A DNA stretch of 64,000 nucleotides from Bryoerythrophyllum caledonicum (GCA_963971425.1 OZ020517.1:8434501-8498500); one strand, 5' to 3'; positions 12,062 to 24,468 are shown, counted from the first letter of the stretch. Made by a program: numbers and translations. Notes: generated from the sequence alone by a model not told the origin.

Positions 12062-13377
12062 TCCCTAAAGGACCAAGTGTCAAAGATGGGCTTTTTGAAA
12101 GTTTGGTCAGGTTCCTATGATGTCAATTTCCAACATGCCACTTTGAAATTTTTAGTGTAGAAGGACATTACTAAGACCTCAGTGGGACAACATTTTTTTC
12201 CTAAATCTCACATATAATGAGTTCTGAATTTCAAATGGGGAGAGCGGGCACTTCGGGCACCTCCAAAAACTTTTTCTAGGACACTCTATTGAATGTGAGG
12301 TTTTCAATACTAGCAAGTAATATTTTTTGTCTTCATATTGTCAAAAAAGAGTTCTTGACTTTAGTGAAAAATAGCATATTAACCCAAGTCAAACATTTTC
12401 ACACATTGTCGGGCGAGGTACCAAAAAAACTTCTTCTTTTCCACATAAAACTTAGAGATCTTCATAATTTTGACCCTTTTTTCCCACAACAATATGTAGT
12501 GTAAATCTTCTTACTAAATATTCGGATTATCAATCTAAAACATATTAATTTCACAAAAAAATTTAACGCGAATTGCCAAGTTTTGAACCTCCACTCCTTG
12601 CACGGTTGATTTGAATATGCTACACCCCTCATCTACCTCTAAAATTTGGTGTGTAAGGAACTAAGAGCATCTCCACCCCAAGACGGAGAACCACCAAATT
12701 GGAGTTTAGTGAGGTCAAAAAGTTGCACCCATCACCTCAAAACGGGGAAACTTTATAAAATTTTAGAAGTTTTGGTGCATGGCACACCAAAAGCTCCTTG
12801 GATGGGGGGAGTGCGCCATTTTTTGATGTTGGTGACACACCCATACCCTCGCGACACATGGCGCCATGTCATTGATGTCGACACGTGGCACCGTGTCATT
12901 GGTGGGGGGAGGTAAAAGGTCAAAGCATTTTTTTGGGTAAAATTTTTTGGAGCTTGGGGTGGAGCCAAGCAAGCACCAAACCCTCAACCACTCCTGGCGT
13001 GAAATTTTTTTCCGTCCTAGCGTGGAAAATTCCACGCCGGGAGTGGAGATGCTCTAACATCATGCTTAACACAATCATGGTAATGTATTTAGACCTTATG
13101 TAGTGCAAAAATTTGACACCAAGTGAAGTCAAAGTCCGCTGATCCACTGAATGCATGGAAAGAAATGAACCATTTGTTTAACTTTAAACACTGTAATATT
13201 TCAATCTGTGCGGTCAAAGTTTATGAAATTTTGTGAGTATGTTACTGAATAAGTATTATTTGAGATCCTACAGTCAAAACTAGAAATCGGATTTTTTGTT
13301 TCCTTCTATATTCATTGCACTAGAATCCAATTATTTTGAAGTGTTATAAGTGTGAAACTGTCATGGTACCTTAGGGG
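12062..13377 (+). mobile_element. TTAA-flanked element, family A, split by a nested MITE
   Basis: It is flanked by TTAA at 12058-12061 and 13378-13381. The ends are TCCCTAAAGGACC (left) and GGTACCTTAGGGG (right), an imperfect inverted repeat. Without the nested MITE it is about 920 bp, close to the 859-bp inverted copy at 62626-63484. A further copy lies at about 19590-20374 and partial ones at 1010-1250 and 54525-54760. TTAA flanks plus CCC-starting termini are the hallmark of piggyBac elements (established knowledge). It codes for nothing recognisable and is therefore non-autonomous. Confidence 0.7.
12665..13054. mobile_element. PIF/Harbinger-type (Tourist-like) MITE, 390 bp
   Basis: The ends GAGCATCTCC and GGAGATGCTC are perfect inverted repeats, extended with slight mismatch over about 14 bp. 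The flanks are TAA at 12662-12664 and 13055-13057. The uninterrupted site can be read in the sister repeat at 62626-63484 (minus strand AAGGAACTAACATCATGC) and similarly at about 20048, with a single TAA. A 3-bp target duplication of this type and GAGCATCTCC ends are typical of plant PIF/Harbinger MITEs. Overlapping open frames on both strands are by-products of the fold-back structure. Confidence 0.85.
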
Positions 13378-13381
13378 TTAA

Positions 13382-16290
13382 TTAGTGTAGCATCTTCACT
13401 AACTGGGATTGACCAATACAACCAATATGGCTATTGTTTCTTGAGTGTTATGCTTCTATGTAAAATCTTCATTTGTATGGACCTCTTGTTGCATTGTGGA
13501 TTTCGTTCCTCACCTTTGCTTCAGGTCCGAAGTGCTTATCCATTTGCATCCCTTTTATTTTCAGGTTGATTTTCTCTCACACGCTAATGTATAGGCACTT
13601 TAGCAAGTGATTTGTGTCTAGAGACTAATTAAATTATCTGTGGAACACATTTCACTCACTAACAATTTTTAGATTTATTTCTACAGTAACCCAAGGTTTA
13701 GAAGATATAGTTATCTTCCTTTACAACAACAGATCAAATGTTGTGGTAAAGGAAGCTAGTTATTCTTGTAGTAGATATGAGGGGTGGACTTGGTAGATAA
13801 TTGATAAGACAAATGGGGTTGTTGTGGAGGGAGCTTATTGTACCCCTTTTTATTTCTTCTTTTCAAAATAATAATTATTAGATCTAAATTTCTAAAATTG
13901 GTTTAAGAGAAAGAAAGGTTATGGTATCTCTACAAATTTTGTCTTAACTCAAAGGTGCTACTTGAACTTAAGTTGAAAACCACCAAGCTATTCCATTTCA
14001 AATGAGGATAATAACTGGAAGGTCACCAATCTCTCATGGGTCTTACAACTTTCCAGAGTAAACAAATTCTAGAATAATAAATCAAATGAAGGGCATGATA
14101 TTGAAACTTTGAAGACTAAAACCGAGTAATATGACATTAGGTTATCAAATATATGTACTCCAATGTAGTATGTATTATACTACACTTATAAAGAGCGGAT
14201 TCAAAAGTAATGTGTATCGTCTGCACTGATTCATATCAAAGACATGCAAGTCAAGTTTTGAGATAGTATTCATTTTCAAGCAAGTGTGGTTGTTAAAGAA
14301 TTGCATGCAATGTCTACTTAGTGTAGAAATTCCAAATACTTTGGTCCACTATATAAAATGAACATTTTAGTGGATATTGGCTACTTTTGCCACATCACCC
14401 AGCTTTTGCCATGTCACCCTTACAACTAAGTCTCTTTTGCATCACAGTTTTGAATATGCCACTAGTAATTCAAATTTTCACCAAATGTTTCAAATAATGG
14501 GTTGTTCGAAGCATACTTGAGGGATCTTTGTAATAAGCTAAGGCACGCTTCCTAACTCCAAATATTGAGTTACAAATAAGCTATTGTAGTTTCAATTCAA
14601 ACCTCACCACAAAAATAGTGTATGTAACATAGACAACACACACGACACAAAGTATTATGTTGCCTTGAGTTTATTTATTTTTGACAATTGTTGCTCATTT
14701 ATGGGGTCAATTTTGTCATGTAATATCTTCTTGGAAAGCTATGACAATTGCGCTACTGCAAACCCTTATTTAAATTGTAGCATGGACTACCATATGCAAT
14801 GGTCACTTCATATATAATTAATTCATAATAGAGAATGTCCAAAAAAATTGGAAAATTCAAGAGATTTGTCTAGGTGATGCCAATGTAATGCCAATGTGAT
14901 ACTTGCATAACACCTAAGAGATACACATGTATTATCTAGGTAATATCCGTTATCATTAAACCACTCCAATTTGAAAAAATTAATATCTCGTTAGGCAAGT
15001 GCCAAAACTGACCATCGCATATGGTAATAGAGTTATGGTGGTCCAATCTAAGATTTGACTTTGAAGAGGATGTTTTGATATGAATTAATTCTTAATTCTA
15101 ATTAAAAGTTTCTATATAGTCTCAATGAACATTTAGCATATATACAAATTACTTGTAGCTTAACCCTTTAACAACAAAGGAATTAGAATGTGATTGAATT
15201 GTTGGATTGATTTGCACTTGTTAGAGCGCTTGTGTACTATGCTTTCCTCCATCTATCCCATGTTTCTGATCTTCACTCGATTGAAGCAATAACTAACTAC
15301 AATGATTACTATGAAAAAAATGAACAATACAATCTACTCCACATGTAAATGCTTTTGTCCAAAACCTATTAAATTATAAGAATTTTTAGGGCAACATGTA
15401 AGATTTCATTGTTGAAGAGTTAACGTGTAAAACTAGGTCATTTGTACTCCAAATATATTTGAGATACCATACACATTGGTCTAGTTCAGACACCCCCTGT
15501 TCTAACCAAAAAAAATTTAACATAGTTTCAAACACAATGGGTATTACCTAGGTTGCACATGAGTAGATATTATAAAGGTACGACCTTAGCTTTACATGAG
15601 CATCATGTTAGACAAATATTTTAAATTTTCCAAAATTTTTGGACACCCTCCAATTTGAATTAATTATGCACAAACCCGACCAATGCATAGGGTATGCTAA
15701 ATACAAGTGAATACACTTACTTGTATGAAATACACAATACATGCACAATGTATTTAACCCCTTCAACCCCTAAGTGGACCATGAGCCATAGGAGAATATA
15801 CAAGCATAATAGATTATGCAAAACATCATCTACACAATGAATACATTCAACACAACCCCACTTCACAAAAATCACCATATTTCGCCAATGCATGTACTGA
15901 TTGAAGATCAAGGAGATGCATTGGAAAGCTGCCACAAAGACCAACATACGTTTGAAAGACCACAACGACAACAACCAATGAAGGAAAAAATTACAACACC
16001 CGGAGCACCAAAATCAACCCTCACCAAAATCAACCCTCCCAAGGCCTCGTAGGCCTTAAAGGCTCGTAGGCTTTAATAACCCTAGCATAATGCAATTCAC
16101 AGTAGTTTACGCCGTAACAATACGCGGCCTTAGGTATTCACAATGGATGGCTCTGCTAAAACATAGGAAAGTGAAATGTATGAGCAGAAAACTATGCAGG
16201 AACTAAAGGTCAACTAATCATACAAAAGAGGAATGCAAACCTGATACGCCAAGACTCCAGCAAGTTACAATTGAAGCCATTTTCTTCGTA
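13382..16290. other. Gene-free AT-rich stretch with old repeat remnants
   Basis: No gene was recognised. The segment 14740-15040 resembles the repeats at 54120-54350 and 56290-56510 (shared words around CTAGGTAATA and GACCATCGCATATGGTAA), and 15530-15700 looks like another, inverted piece. An open frame of 78 codons at 15816-16052 has no recognisable features. The stretch ends in the 3' flank of the reductase gene. Confidence 0.35.
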
Positions 16291-16295
16291 AGAGG

Positions 16296-19289
16296 TTAGT
16301 CCAAGTGCTTGAGCTCCTTGAGAGATTGGACAGTCTCTTGCAGAATGTCTTCCAAGGGCTGAAAGCTGACCCCAAGCTTCTTCACCTTCTCACTGGAGAG
16401 GTTGGACGGGGCCACTCGCGGAGAGTCATCCACATCTCTGAAAATATAACAATTCACAATTCAAAACTTAATACCTTTTTGACAGAACTACAAGCACGGC
16501 ATTGAGATGATTCAAGGGATTGGAGTAAATAGTGAAGTCACCTAAAGTTTCAACAAGATAGAATTCTCTTGGTTTATGATGTTACTCTTCCCTCACTCTT
16601 AATAGCTGTTACATGCACACAAGGAAGAGCTTGGTGATCTTTTACCTCTCAAGTTAGAAGTAGTTTTAGCTGCCTTTTGTAAAGGGAGAAGGGGAAATCA
16701 TGAATCTTAGCCCCCTTTTTTTCCTTTTAAAACTAATTATAGAGATTTAGAGCTATTTTTAGTGCTGATTTTAAAGTGAGAAAAGAGGTCACAACTCAGA
16801 ATATCTTTGCTACGCTCGACATATAACTCTATAATTCACAAAAGATGCAATGTACATTCTCAAAGGATTGGGTTCCCTCCCACAAACGAAGGCACAATTG
16901 AGACAAAGGTGTGGCTTTTGTAGACAACGACTCACTTGGCCACGATGGGGTACTGAGGAAAGAGATTCTTCAGGAGAGCGACCATATCGGCATTGTGCAA
17001 GCCTCGCTCATTGCAGATGTAGCGGCCCTCCGCTTCCGCCTTCTCGTATGCTAGAATGTGAGCCAGCGCCACATCCTTCACGCCGACCCACCCGACGGCG
17101 AAGTTGGAAAACGTCTTTGTGGTGCCTGAAAGAAAAGAGCGCACAACAATTCAAGAATAACAATAACAGAGCTATTCGTAAACAGGCAAAGAGTTTTGAC
17201 CTTTTTTCCCATTTTCAAATCGGCCCAAAAATAGCTCTACATCGGCTCACAGAGGAAAAAGGCGGCTGAAATTCATCTTATAACATGACCTCTCCTTCCT
17301 CCAAGGAGGTTAGAACTAAGGTAGAGGCACCCAATTCCGATCAGCCACCCAATTCCGATCAGTAGAGTATGCATGGCATGGTGCATGAAGCAATCCAAAA
17401 CCGATAACTCAAAATCTGAAAACCCCAATTATTATCGGCATTGGATCATGAAGTGTGCAATTTTGGGTTGCTCCACCTCAATTGAGCTCTCATTGGTGGC
17501 CTTGCCTCAAAAATTGAACAAGGCCGATCAGCATTGGGTACTCCATGAGTTGGTTATCCATGGCATGTCTTCTCTCTTTTACTCACTCTCACTTGTTGGC
17601 ATTGGGCAAAGGAGGGCACCAAATCTCACCTATTCTACAGTTTGATTATGGTCTCCAATGGTTTTTGGACTTCTAAATTCTATATCAATTCCAAATCTTT
17701 GTGATTAAATTTGAAAAAATATTTGTTGAGTTTCATTCATAATTCCGCATCTTTCTACATAAATGTTTTTGACATACAATATCATTTTGAGTCCTGAATT
17801 GGCTTAAGTGATCGGAATTGGGTGCCTCTACCTTACTTCTAACTTGAGTTTAATGACCACCAAAGCTCTTCCACATCTTATAGCTATTAAGAGTGAGGAA
17901 AGGGGACAAAAGTGGCTAATCAACTACCTCAAACTTGAGTTAACAGACCATCAAACTCTTCCTTACATAATTAAGGTATTCTAGTCGAGAGAGAGAGGCC
18001 AACAAGCTCTTCCATTGAGCTATTGAGAGTGGGAAAATAGTGTTACGAATCAAAAGACCGGTATCAGTACAAACTTTAACAAGAAACGAGGACGTTTGGG
18101 CTCTCACCGTTGAGATACTCAAGAACGATTTCAGTGCTGGTGTTGATGGTGGACTGCAGCACGGGACCGATCACCATCGTCGGGTTCACCACCACCATGT
18201 CCAGATTGTGTTCTTTCACGTAGTCCCACGCCGCCAACTCTGCCAACGTCTTCGACAGCACGTACCATCTCTGCAGCCATGCTCTGGAGTTAAGTGTCTT
18301 CTCTTACAAAAGACGACAGGTTGATTGTAATGCCACACACTTCATTCGAAAGCGGACAGTGGTGAAATGAGTGTCTAAAATCTAAGATGACTTCGTATTG
18401 ACTTGCGCGGCTTTCTATTTAGGAATCCTTGAGGAGGATGCTTCTTGAGACTGTAAGAGACTGGGATGGGAAGAAACAGATATGTCAACGGAAACTTGAT
18501 CACAACAGAAGAGGCCGCCCTCGATGTGATGCTTACATTCCTGCTTATTCATGATCTAGAACGACTGAAGAAGAGTTGGGGAAGAAAAACCTTCTCTTTC
18601 CGGCAAAGCTCTGGGTCGCTGAAGAAGCTTTCGTCCACAACGCTGGCACCTGTTTTCTTGGGAGAGTACGACACGGCGGCGACGGAGGAGGTAAGCACAA
18701 TCCTCCTCGGTTTCGCCTTGGCGCACGACTCCAGGACGTTCAGTGTTCCCTTCACCGCCGGGTCGATGAGCTGGGTCTGCAATCAAACCAAATACCAAGT
18801 ATGAAAAAAAGGAGGGAGGAAAAGATGAAGAAGAAGAAGAAGAAGAAGAAGAAGAAGAAGAAGGGCTGCTCGAACGATGGGCAGTGACGCACATCAGGGT
18901 CCGTGATGTTCTTGTGAAAGAACGGCGAGGCTGTATGGAAAACGCCGTCGCAGCCTTCCACGGCGCGATCGAAGGCTCCGGACTTGAGAAGATCCGCTTC
19001 CACGAGATCCAGGCGCTCGCGCGCGCCCGGAAGCTCCAACAGGTGCTTCGACTTCTCTGCGCAGACAAAAAAACCATCACCTGGGACCTCAAATCGCATG
19101 CGATCCAACAATACAGAAAGTTGAAAACACCAGCTTCGAAACCTAAAAACCCACCGCCATCACCGATAAGTTACCTGGGCTCCGGACAGTTCCCCTGACG
19201 GTGTAGCCTCGGTCCAGCAACAGCTTCACCACCCACGACGCGATGAAGCCAGACGCGCCCGTCACGCACACCGTCTTCCCGCTCGCCAT
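16296..19289 (-). CDS. Cinnamoyl-CoA-reductase-like NAD(P)H-dependent reductase (extended SDR)
   Basis: Six exons on the minus strand: 19289-19175, 19056-18893, 18776-18591, 18270-18108, 17125-16936 and 16437-16296. All introns are GT-AG and phases are consistent, giving 319 residues. The start at 19289 is the only Met ahead of the Rossmann motif in this frame. The N-terminus carries [10 protein letters not shown] (residues 10-19) for dinucleotide binding, followed by the R-G-T-V-R segment expected for NADP(H). LTSS is at 121-124. The catalytic pair Y158 and K162 sits in [14 protein letters not shown] follows. The family includes CCR, dihydroflavonol and tetraketide-pyrone reductases, which reduce CoA thioesters, ketones or aldehydes in phenolic and wall-polymer metabolism. 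True CCR has KNWYCYGK; here it is RWYVLSK, so this is a CCR-like relative whose substrate cannot be named. Intron 4 holds a MITE and intron 2 an AAG microsatellite. It appears intact. Confidence 0.93.
17319..17833. mobile_element. TA-flanked MITE (Tc1/mariner-like) in reductase intron 4
   Basis: The terminal inverted repeats start AGGTAGAGGCACCCAATTCC (left) and match the right end ending GGGTGCCTCTACCT almost perfectly, extending to GATCGGAATT. The flanks are TA at 17317-17318 and 17834-17835. A 2-bp TA duplication suggests Tc1/mariner (Stowaway-like), although the ends are not the canonical Stowaway CTCCCTCC. The CCCAATTCCGATCAG block is tandemly doubled inside the left end. It lies wholly inside intron 4 (17126-18107) and leaves the splice sites untouched. 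Confidence 0.7.
18826..18863. repeat. AAG/CTT trinucleotide microsatellite
   Basis: About a dozen AAG units on the plus strand, lying in intron 2 of the reductase gene. On the sense strand this is a pyrimidine-rich (CTT)n tract some 50 bases upstream of the exon 3 boundary side. It probably varies in length among individuals. Confidence 0.9.
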
Positions 19290-19589
19290 GTCGATGTCGA
19301 TGATGAAGATGATGACCCCGACTCAAGAGATGGTGCAAGAGCAAAATAGAAACCTATCCTAATTTCTCCGGACGAATCTAAGCATCATCGCCCACAAAGG
19401 TATAACATCTATGGAAATGCCACAATTTTACCAGTAAACCACCGGCTGGTGTGGAGACCAGCTCACCAAATCCGAAGCACTAAAGCTGCTGGGATGATGC
19501 TCATGTCGTACCAACACCAGCAACTTCTAGTGTAATAATGCTTGCACCTCAGGACATACATTTACACTCATGCTTTAGGACCCTTCCTA

Positions 19590-20374
19590 AAGATTATTTT
19601 TTGGATTTGTGGTTTGAAAGTTAGTACCACTTAAAACCAAAAGTGGGGACTCCGGACACCTCCAAAATTTTTGACAAAAGTTTCTATTGACATTAAGATT
19701 TTTCACACATATAAAGAAAATTTCCTTCTCTAGAAATTTTCAAAAAAAACTTTTGTCTTTAGTGTGAAAAGGCATTTTATTCCAAGTCAAACATTTTCAC
19801 AAATTGTCGTGCAACGGGGGAAAAAAATCATCTTTTCTACATAAAACCTAGAGAGCTTCATATTTTTCACTTTTTATTTTTTCTTCAACAGTATATGGTG
19901 AAAACCTTCTTATGGACCGTTTGGATTATCATTTGAATACATACATAGTTCAAAAAAAAAACGTGAAATGGCAATTTTGAACCTCCACTCCTTGCACACT
20001 TGTTTTGAATATGCTACACCCCTTTTTTACCTCAAAAAATTGGTGTGTTGGGAAATAACATCATGCTTAAGACAATGGTAAAAGATTTAGACCTCGTACA
20101 ATGCAAAAATTTGATACAAAGTGAAGTCAAAGTCTGCTGATCTACTCAACGTAGGGAAGAAAATGAACCATTGTTTTGACTTTAAATGCTATAATCCATC
20201 AATACGTGCGGTGGATTGCAACCAACCATTATGGCATGTTTATACAGAAGTCCATTTTAAGATCTTATGGTTGAGAATCCAAAATTCACTTTAAAATGTG
20301 ATTTTCATGTCTCTTTTTGGCAGTGGCAGTTTTGGACTGGTTTTAGAGCGAAAGTGGTCGTGGTCCTTTAGGGG
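19590..20374 (+). mobile_element. Family A TTAA element, left end lost
   Basis: The right end GGTCCTTTAGGGG is followed by TTAA (20375-20378). Internal blocks such as CACCTCCAAAA, TGAACCTCCACTCCTTGCAC and AAGTGAAGTCAAAGTC match 12062-13377. The uninterrupted site for the PIF/Harbinger MITE is visible near 20045-20055. Sequence left of about 19600 no longer aligns to the family, so the left end is missing or diverged. Confidence 0.6.
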
Positions 20375-20614
20375 TTAATATATAGTTTGTCTTAGTACCT
20401 ATAGGTAAGAATATAACCACTAAGCACCGAGAGATCATATTGTGAGGTCAAACTGGTAATATTTTTCACCACAAGAAATATCTTGATATATATATAGGTG
20501 CTCCCCGAGCAAAGTTATATATTTTTTTTAAACACCTATCCTATAACTAGTCCTAGGTTCACACGTAGGTTTAGGATATACGCTACAGATATACGCTAAA
20601 GACCCGGACTAGGT

Positions 20615-20800
20615 CCAAGGATATGTCAGGATGCCGTGTTCAAGAATCTGCTTGACCTCCTTCCAACTGAAGGTAGAAGCATGGATGAATTCTACAGTTC
20701 GATCAATTCCACAGATAGTGAGAAAGATGAAGTAGAGATGTTTACAGTGGGAGTATCTGCTCTTTCCACGGAACGCCTTCTAAGTCTTTGTGAAAGCTGA
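20615..20800 (+). other. Coding-like fragment, unrecognised
   Basis: A 61-codon open stretch ends in a stop and reads in part LLDLLPTEGRSMDEFYSS followed by an acidic segment. It overlaps tail-to-tail with the MULE-type frame on the other strand. Amino-acid composition looks protein-like, but there is no start codon context and no family I can name. It could be a captured exon. Confidence 0.25.
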
Positions 20801-22982
20801 GAAGGTACAATGAGGGAATGCATTCACCGTGACGGAGTAGGTTTTATCTTCGGGCGGATCACCATATGAAACGAGAGAAATGTGGCACCCCAAGCCAGGA
20901 CCTGGGAGCATCCTCACGGCTTTAATAGAAGCATTTAGGGAATCAACAGACGCCATGGACTTCCTTTGTTTGTCATTGCGTACTTTGGAGGTGCGCTTTA
21001 CCATCTTACCATCTCTCTTTGTAGGAATTCTGCTGGCGTCCACTGGCACTGGGATGGAACTCATGTCTCTTGAGGGCCTGTTGTTAGTAAATAGACATCT
21101 TGAAGAAACTTGTTGCTTTTGGGGGAGTTGAAATCCAGCCGCTTCCAGATCCTCAATCTCGCCACGAGTCAAATTAGTATCCACTATGACAGGCCATATC
21201 TTTGGGATCGGAGGCCTATCGACGCCCTTTTTGTATTGAACCAGCCACATACGCCTCGTACCCTTCACACACCTTTCGATGTCATCATTGCAGAAGTAAA
21301 AATCCATGGTTTCTAAGACATTCTTCTTCGGGTGATGGTAAAAACCAGTGTATGTTGGTGTCGGGGTTGCCTTTCCACCTCTCACAATCCTCTCTACACA
21401 TTTTGTCCTTGTTTTTGTGCGTTGCGCAAAACATTTCTTGGTAGAATTCTTTGACAAGCGGGCGATATGCCACTCTATCAATTCAGCATGAGTCTCTTCC
21501 ACCGCTGTGACGCGCCGTAAACTAGGTCTCCGAGTCAGAGTCGCCATTGGTGACACATGTGCAGGTCGTACATAACAGACATCATTATTAGGGACGCCGT
21601 CGTCGGCATAGACACCGTCGTCATCACCAATGCCATCGTCTTTGTTGATAATGGGCAGCGGATCTGAAGAAGTTCCTAAGGGTCCTAAAGAATGTCGAGG
21701 GCGAGAGAAGTTCACCTTATCCAGTTGCTGTGACTCGTCATCGGCACCGATTGGCTTGTTTGGCTTACGCTTCCGTGAACCAAACACCTCTTCCCCAACC
21801 TTGTTTGTTGTGCGGGTACAGAATTCCTCTGCCCCGGGCATTTGCAACATGGACTCCTTCAAGACACTAGCATCACCTGTCCTTTGAGCTTTTCTCTTGG
21901 CCACCCTAAGCTTCAGTTCTTCCTTGCTAGCTTCGGTCCCACCAACATCGCCTTTCAGGAATTGGTGGCAGGAAACAACTTGCAAGAATCCCTGGATGTA
22001 GTTGTCTACAGTGGCGACGTATAGGTCTGGCCCTCGGTCCCTAGAGGCTTGCTCCACTTGTTGTGCATGGTCTCCGCTAGGTTGCAAGAAGGCATCTCGG
22101 GTAGTTCGTCAATGGAAATGTTCTGCAAAAGTCGAACGATAATGTCAAGAATCAAGGACGAAGTAAGAAATGGACTAAGAGTGCACAATATTGAGAACGT
22201 AAGTGATAGTGCGCGTGCCATACCGAGGTCATAAACCCGTCCCATTGACGGTACCTAAAGTGCCACCATGCAATCTAGTTTGACAAGGCCTCAAGCCCCT
22301 TTTCAGACACAACTCTAGATATCTTGTACCATGTTTGAAGCGCATCGTACAATCGGTCGGCGTCCTCCATAGATGTTGCTTCCCTGTATTGTTTACAAAG
22401 GCTCTTGTGTTGCTCTTGAAATTCCTCGGCAATCCATTTTTTTGTGTACTTGATCATACTCTGCATGTAGTGAAATAGGCATGTACGCTCCTTGTCCGCC
22501 ATGACGTCGCCACCCCCGTAGACAGCTCTTACCGCATTCCAATTGGCCTAAGCACCGTCCGCCATGAATCCCTTGAAGTCCGGCTTCTCCACTCCGTGTC
22601 GACGCATGACGTCATTGAGGTTATTCCAGGAAAGCATCTGAGCATCCATATCCTCCGACATCAAGTCACAGATAGCAACGGTCATCACCCTACAATACGT
22701 AGCGTCGTAAACATGATATTCCATTGTTATTCAGACCGTCAGGCGCTTGACGTGATCGAACATCATCCACGCATTATCCAGATCATTACCCGGTTGCATC
22801 CGCTTGACAAGGTCAACGCTAGATCCCGGCCTGACCTCTGACATCTTGAAGATGAAGATTTTGGATTCTTCTCCCACGATGAGAACCCATGCGCGTGACA
22901 TAGAATAGGAATCATTTAAATTAATGAAATGAAAACATGTGTTGTAAGCAAAGATGACGGAGAGCATATAAATAGTTATCAT
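20780..22982 (-). pseudogene. MULE-type transposase with SWIM-like C-terminus, decayed
   Basis: The longest intact part is a 435-codon frame (22087-20780). Upstream, on the same strand, further pieces read GNDLDNAWMMFDHVKRL, YHVYDATYCRVMTVAICD and ADKERTCLFHYMQSM. These fit the DDE/MULE transposase domain of a SWIM-protein family I associate with non-seed plants. In-frame stops after HVKRLTV and within the FKGFMADGA stretch, and stops around 22087-22275, break it. The C-terminus ends SVTVNAFPHCTFSAF, where a SWIM finger would have CxCxxF; the second Cys is replaced by Phe and the following Cys/His half is missing. It is therefore non-functional as a finger. A long Asp-rich linker lies in the middle (codons about 130-170 of the 435). 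No terminal inverted repeats were identified. Confidence 0.6.
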
Positions 22983-23704
22983 GAATCTGCCAGCATTTAT
23001 CCTAATTAATATGGCATGTGTAATTGTTTAAATAAAGAAAAATTGTTTTGTACCTCATTTACAAATTTTTAGGGTGTATTTGATATTATCTACAACACAA
23101 TATAAATTTTAGAGGACTTTGACATTGTTGGCACACTTTAGTAGATAGAACTGACATATCTCTAATGACTGGGAAAACTATTGAAGCTGCCGTAGTTCCA
23201 TTGATCGCGAGGAAGCAGAAGCAGAGGAAGAGAGGCCTTTTGTTTTCAAGTAGTAAGCAATTGAAGAGGTCTGAGATGGGAAGGAGAAAGGCACATATTT
23301 CCGAAGTTGACGTTTCCGATACTGCAAAGGTGTTGTCATATGCTTTGACAAAGCGTGATTGTGATGACGAACTACTTCCCATTTTGGAGAATGACAAAAT
23401 TCATGTTGTAAGTCTACACATAGAGTGGTGTCTAAATAGGATAATTATGTCTTGCTTTAATACTTGTTGTGATCGCAGGTACATGAATTGTTGATTGCCT
23501 CGTGTTGACCTCGTTCGTGGATTCAAATTCTCGTGTGTGTGGTTGGCTAAGGTCTTAGGACGAAGCCATGAAGATGACATGGGGGACTCTATCCTAGAAG
23601 AACCTACAATGAAATCAAGTGCAGAAGCTTTGGCGAAAGCAACTCCAATCGTGACGTCGGTGACTCCAAACGTAGAAGTAAGTTTCTCATCTCTAAGTTT
23701 TGAT

Positions 23705-24300
23705 TTTGTTTCGGTACCGAAAATAGCCCATATATGTCATCGTTCAACAAAACTCCACAACTAGATTTTCTAGATTCTGATTTAGAAAGCCTAAAAGGTT
23801 GTTTCGGTACCAAAAGTAGCCCATATCTATCATTGTTCAACAAAATTCCACAACTAGATTTTGATTAAGTCAGCCGAAAAAATTGTTTTGATACCAAAAG
23901 TAGCCCATATCTGTCTAAGTTCAACGAAATTCCACAACTAGATTCTGATTAAGTCAGCCAAAAAAGTTGTTGTGGTACCGAAAGTAGCCCATATCTGTCT
24001 TTGTTCAACAAAATTCCACAACTAGATTCTGATTAAGTCAGCCAAAAAAATTGTCTCGGTACCGAAAGTAGCGCATATCTGTCATCGTTCAACAAAATTC
24101 CACAAGTAGATTTTGATTAAGTGAATCGAAAAAGTTGTTTCGGTACCGAAAGTAGCCCATATCTGTCATCGTTCAACAAAATCCCACAACTTCTCTTAAT
24201 TAGATCCTGATTTAGTCAGCCTGAAAGGTCATTTCGGTACAGGAAGTATCCCATATCTGTCATTTTTCAACGAAATTTCACTACTTCTCCATATTAATGA
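23705..24300 (+). repeat. Tandem array of about 86-bp units centred on TTCGGTACCGAA
   Basis: Seven units are visible, with the key words near 23713, 23803, 23888, 23971, 24057, 24141 and 24235. Each unit has a (near) palindrome TTCGGTACCGAA, then AGTAGCCCATATCTGTC, GTTCAACAAAATTCCACAAC and GATTCTGATTAAGTCAGCC. The array lies in a predicted long intron of the ParB-methyltransferase gene. Further palindromes of the form TTCGGCACCGAA follow at about 24327, 24510, 24625 and 24708. Confidence 0.85.
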
Positions 24301-24413
24301 AATATGATGCCGTCAATGAATGCTTCGGCACCGAATCATCTCTTTTATAGAGAATATTTGGGCTGTCCCGGGTTTTTTGGCCATAACTCCTTCATTTTTG
24401 GGATTTTTTGAAT

Positions 24414-24468
24414 GTGTAATATACCGTTGGAAGCGTCTTGAAAATACGCTTTCAACGGTATATTACAC
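24414..24468. repeat. Strong hairpin next to the tandem array
   Basis: TGTAATATACCGTTG followed by GAAGCG at 24414-24435 is matched by CGCTTTCAACGGTATATTACA at about 24447-24467, with a loop of roughly ten bases. No T-tract follows, so it is not a terminator. It may be a remnant of a small fold-back element. Confidence 0.6.

Noticed and set aside
16850-17269. Plus-strand 139-codon open frame
   Set aside because: It overlaps exon 5 of the reductase gene on the other strand, where splice sites and conserved motifs support the minus-strand reading.
18556-19092. Minus-strand 178-codon open frame across reductase exons 2-3
   Set aside because: It reads through an intron and the CTT microsatellite (poly-Ser) in a frame other than the conserved one.
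20880-22234. Several plus-strand frames of 60-85 codons
   Set aside because: All are shadows of the minus-strand MULE/SWIM coding region.
24414-24468. Hairpin as transcription terminator or microRNA precursor
   Set aside because: There is no T-tract, and the stem of about 20 bp is too short for a typical plant microRNA precursor without further evidence.
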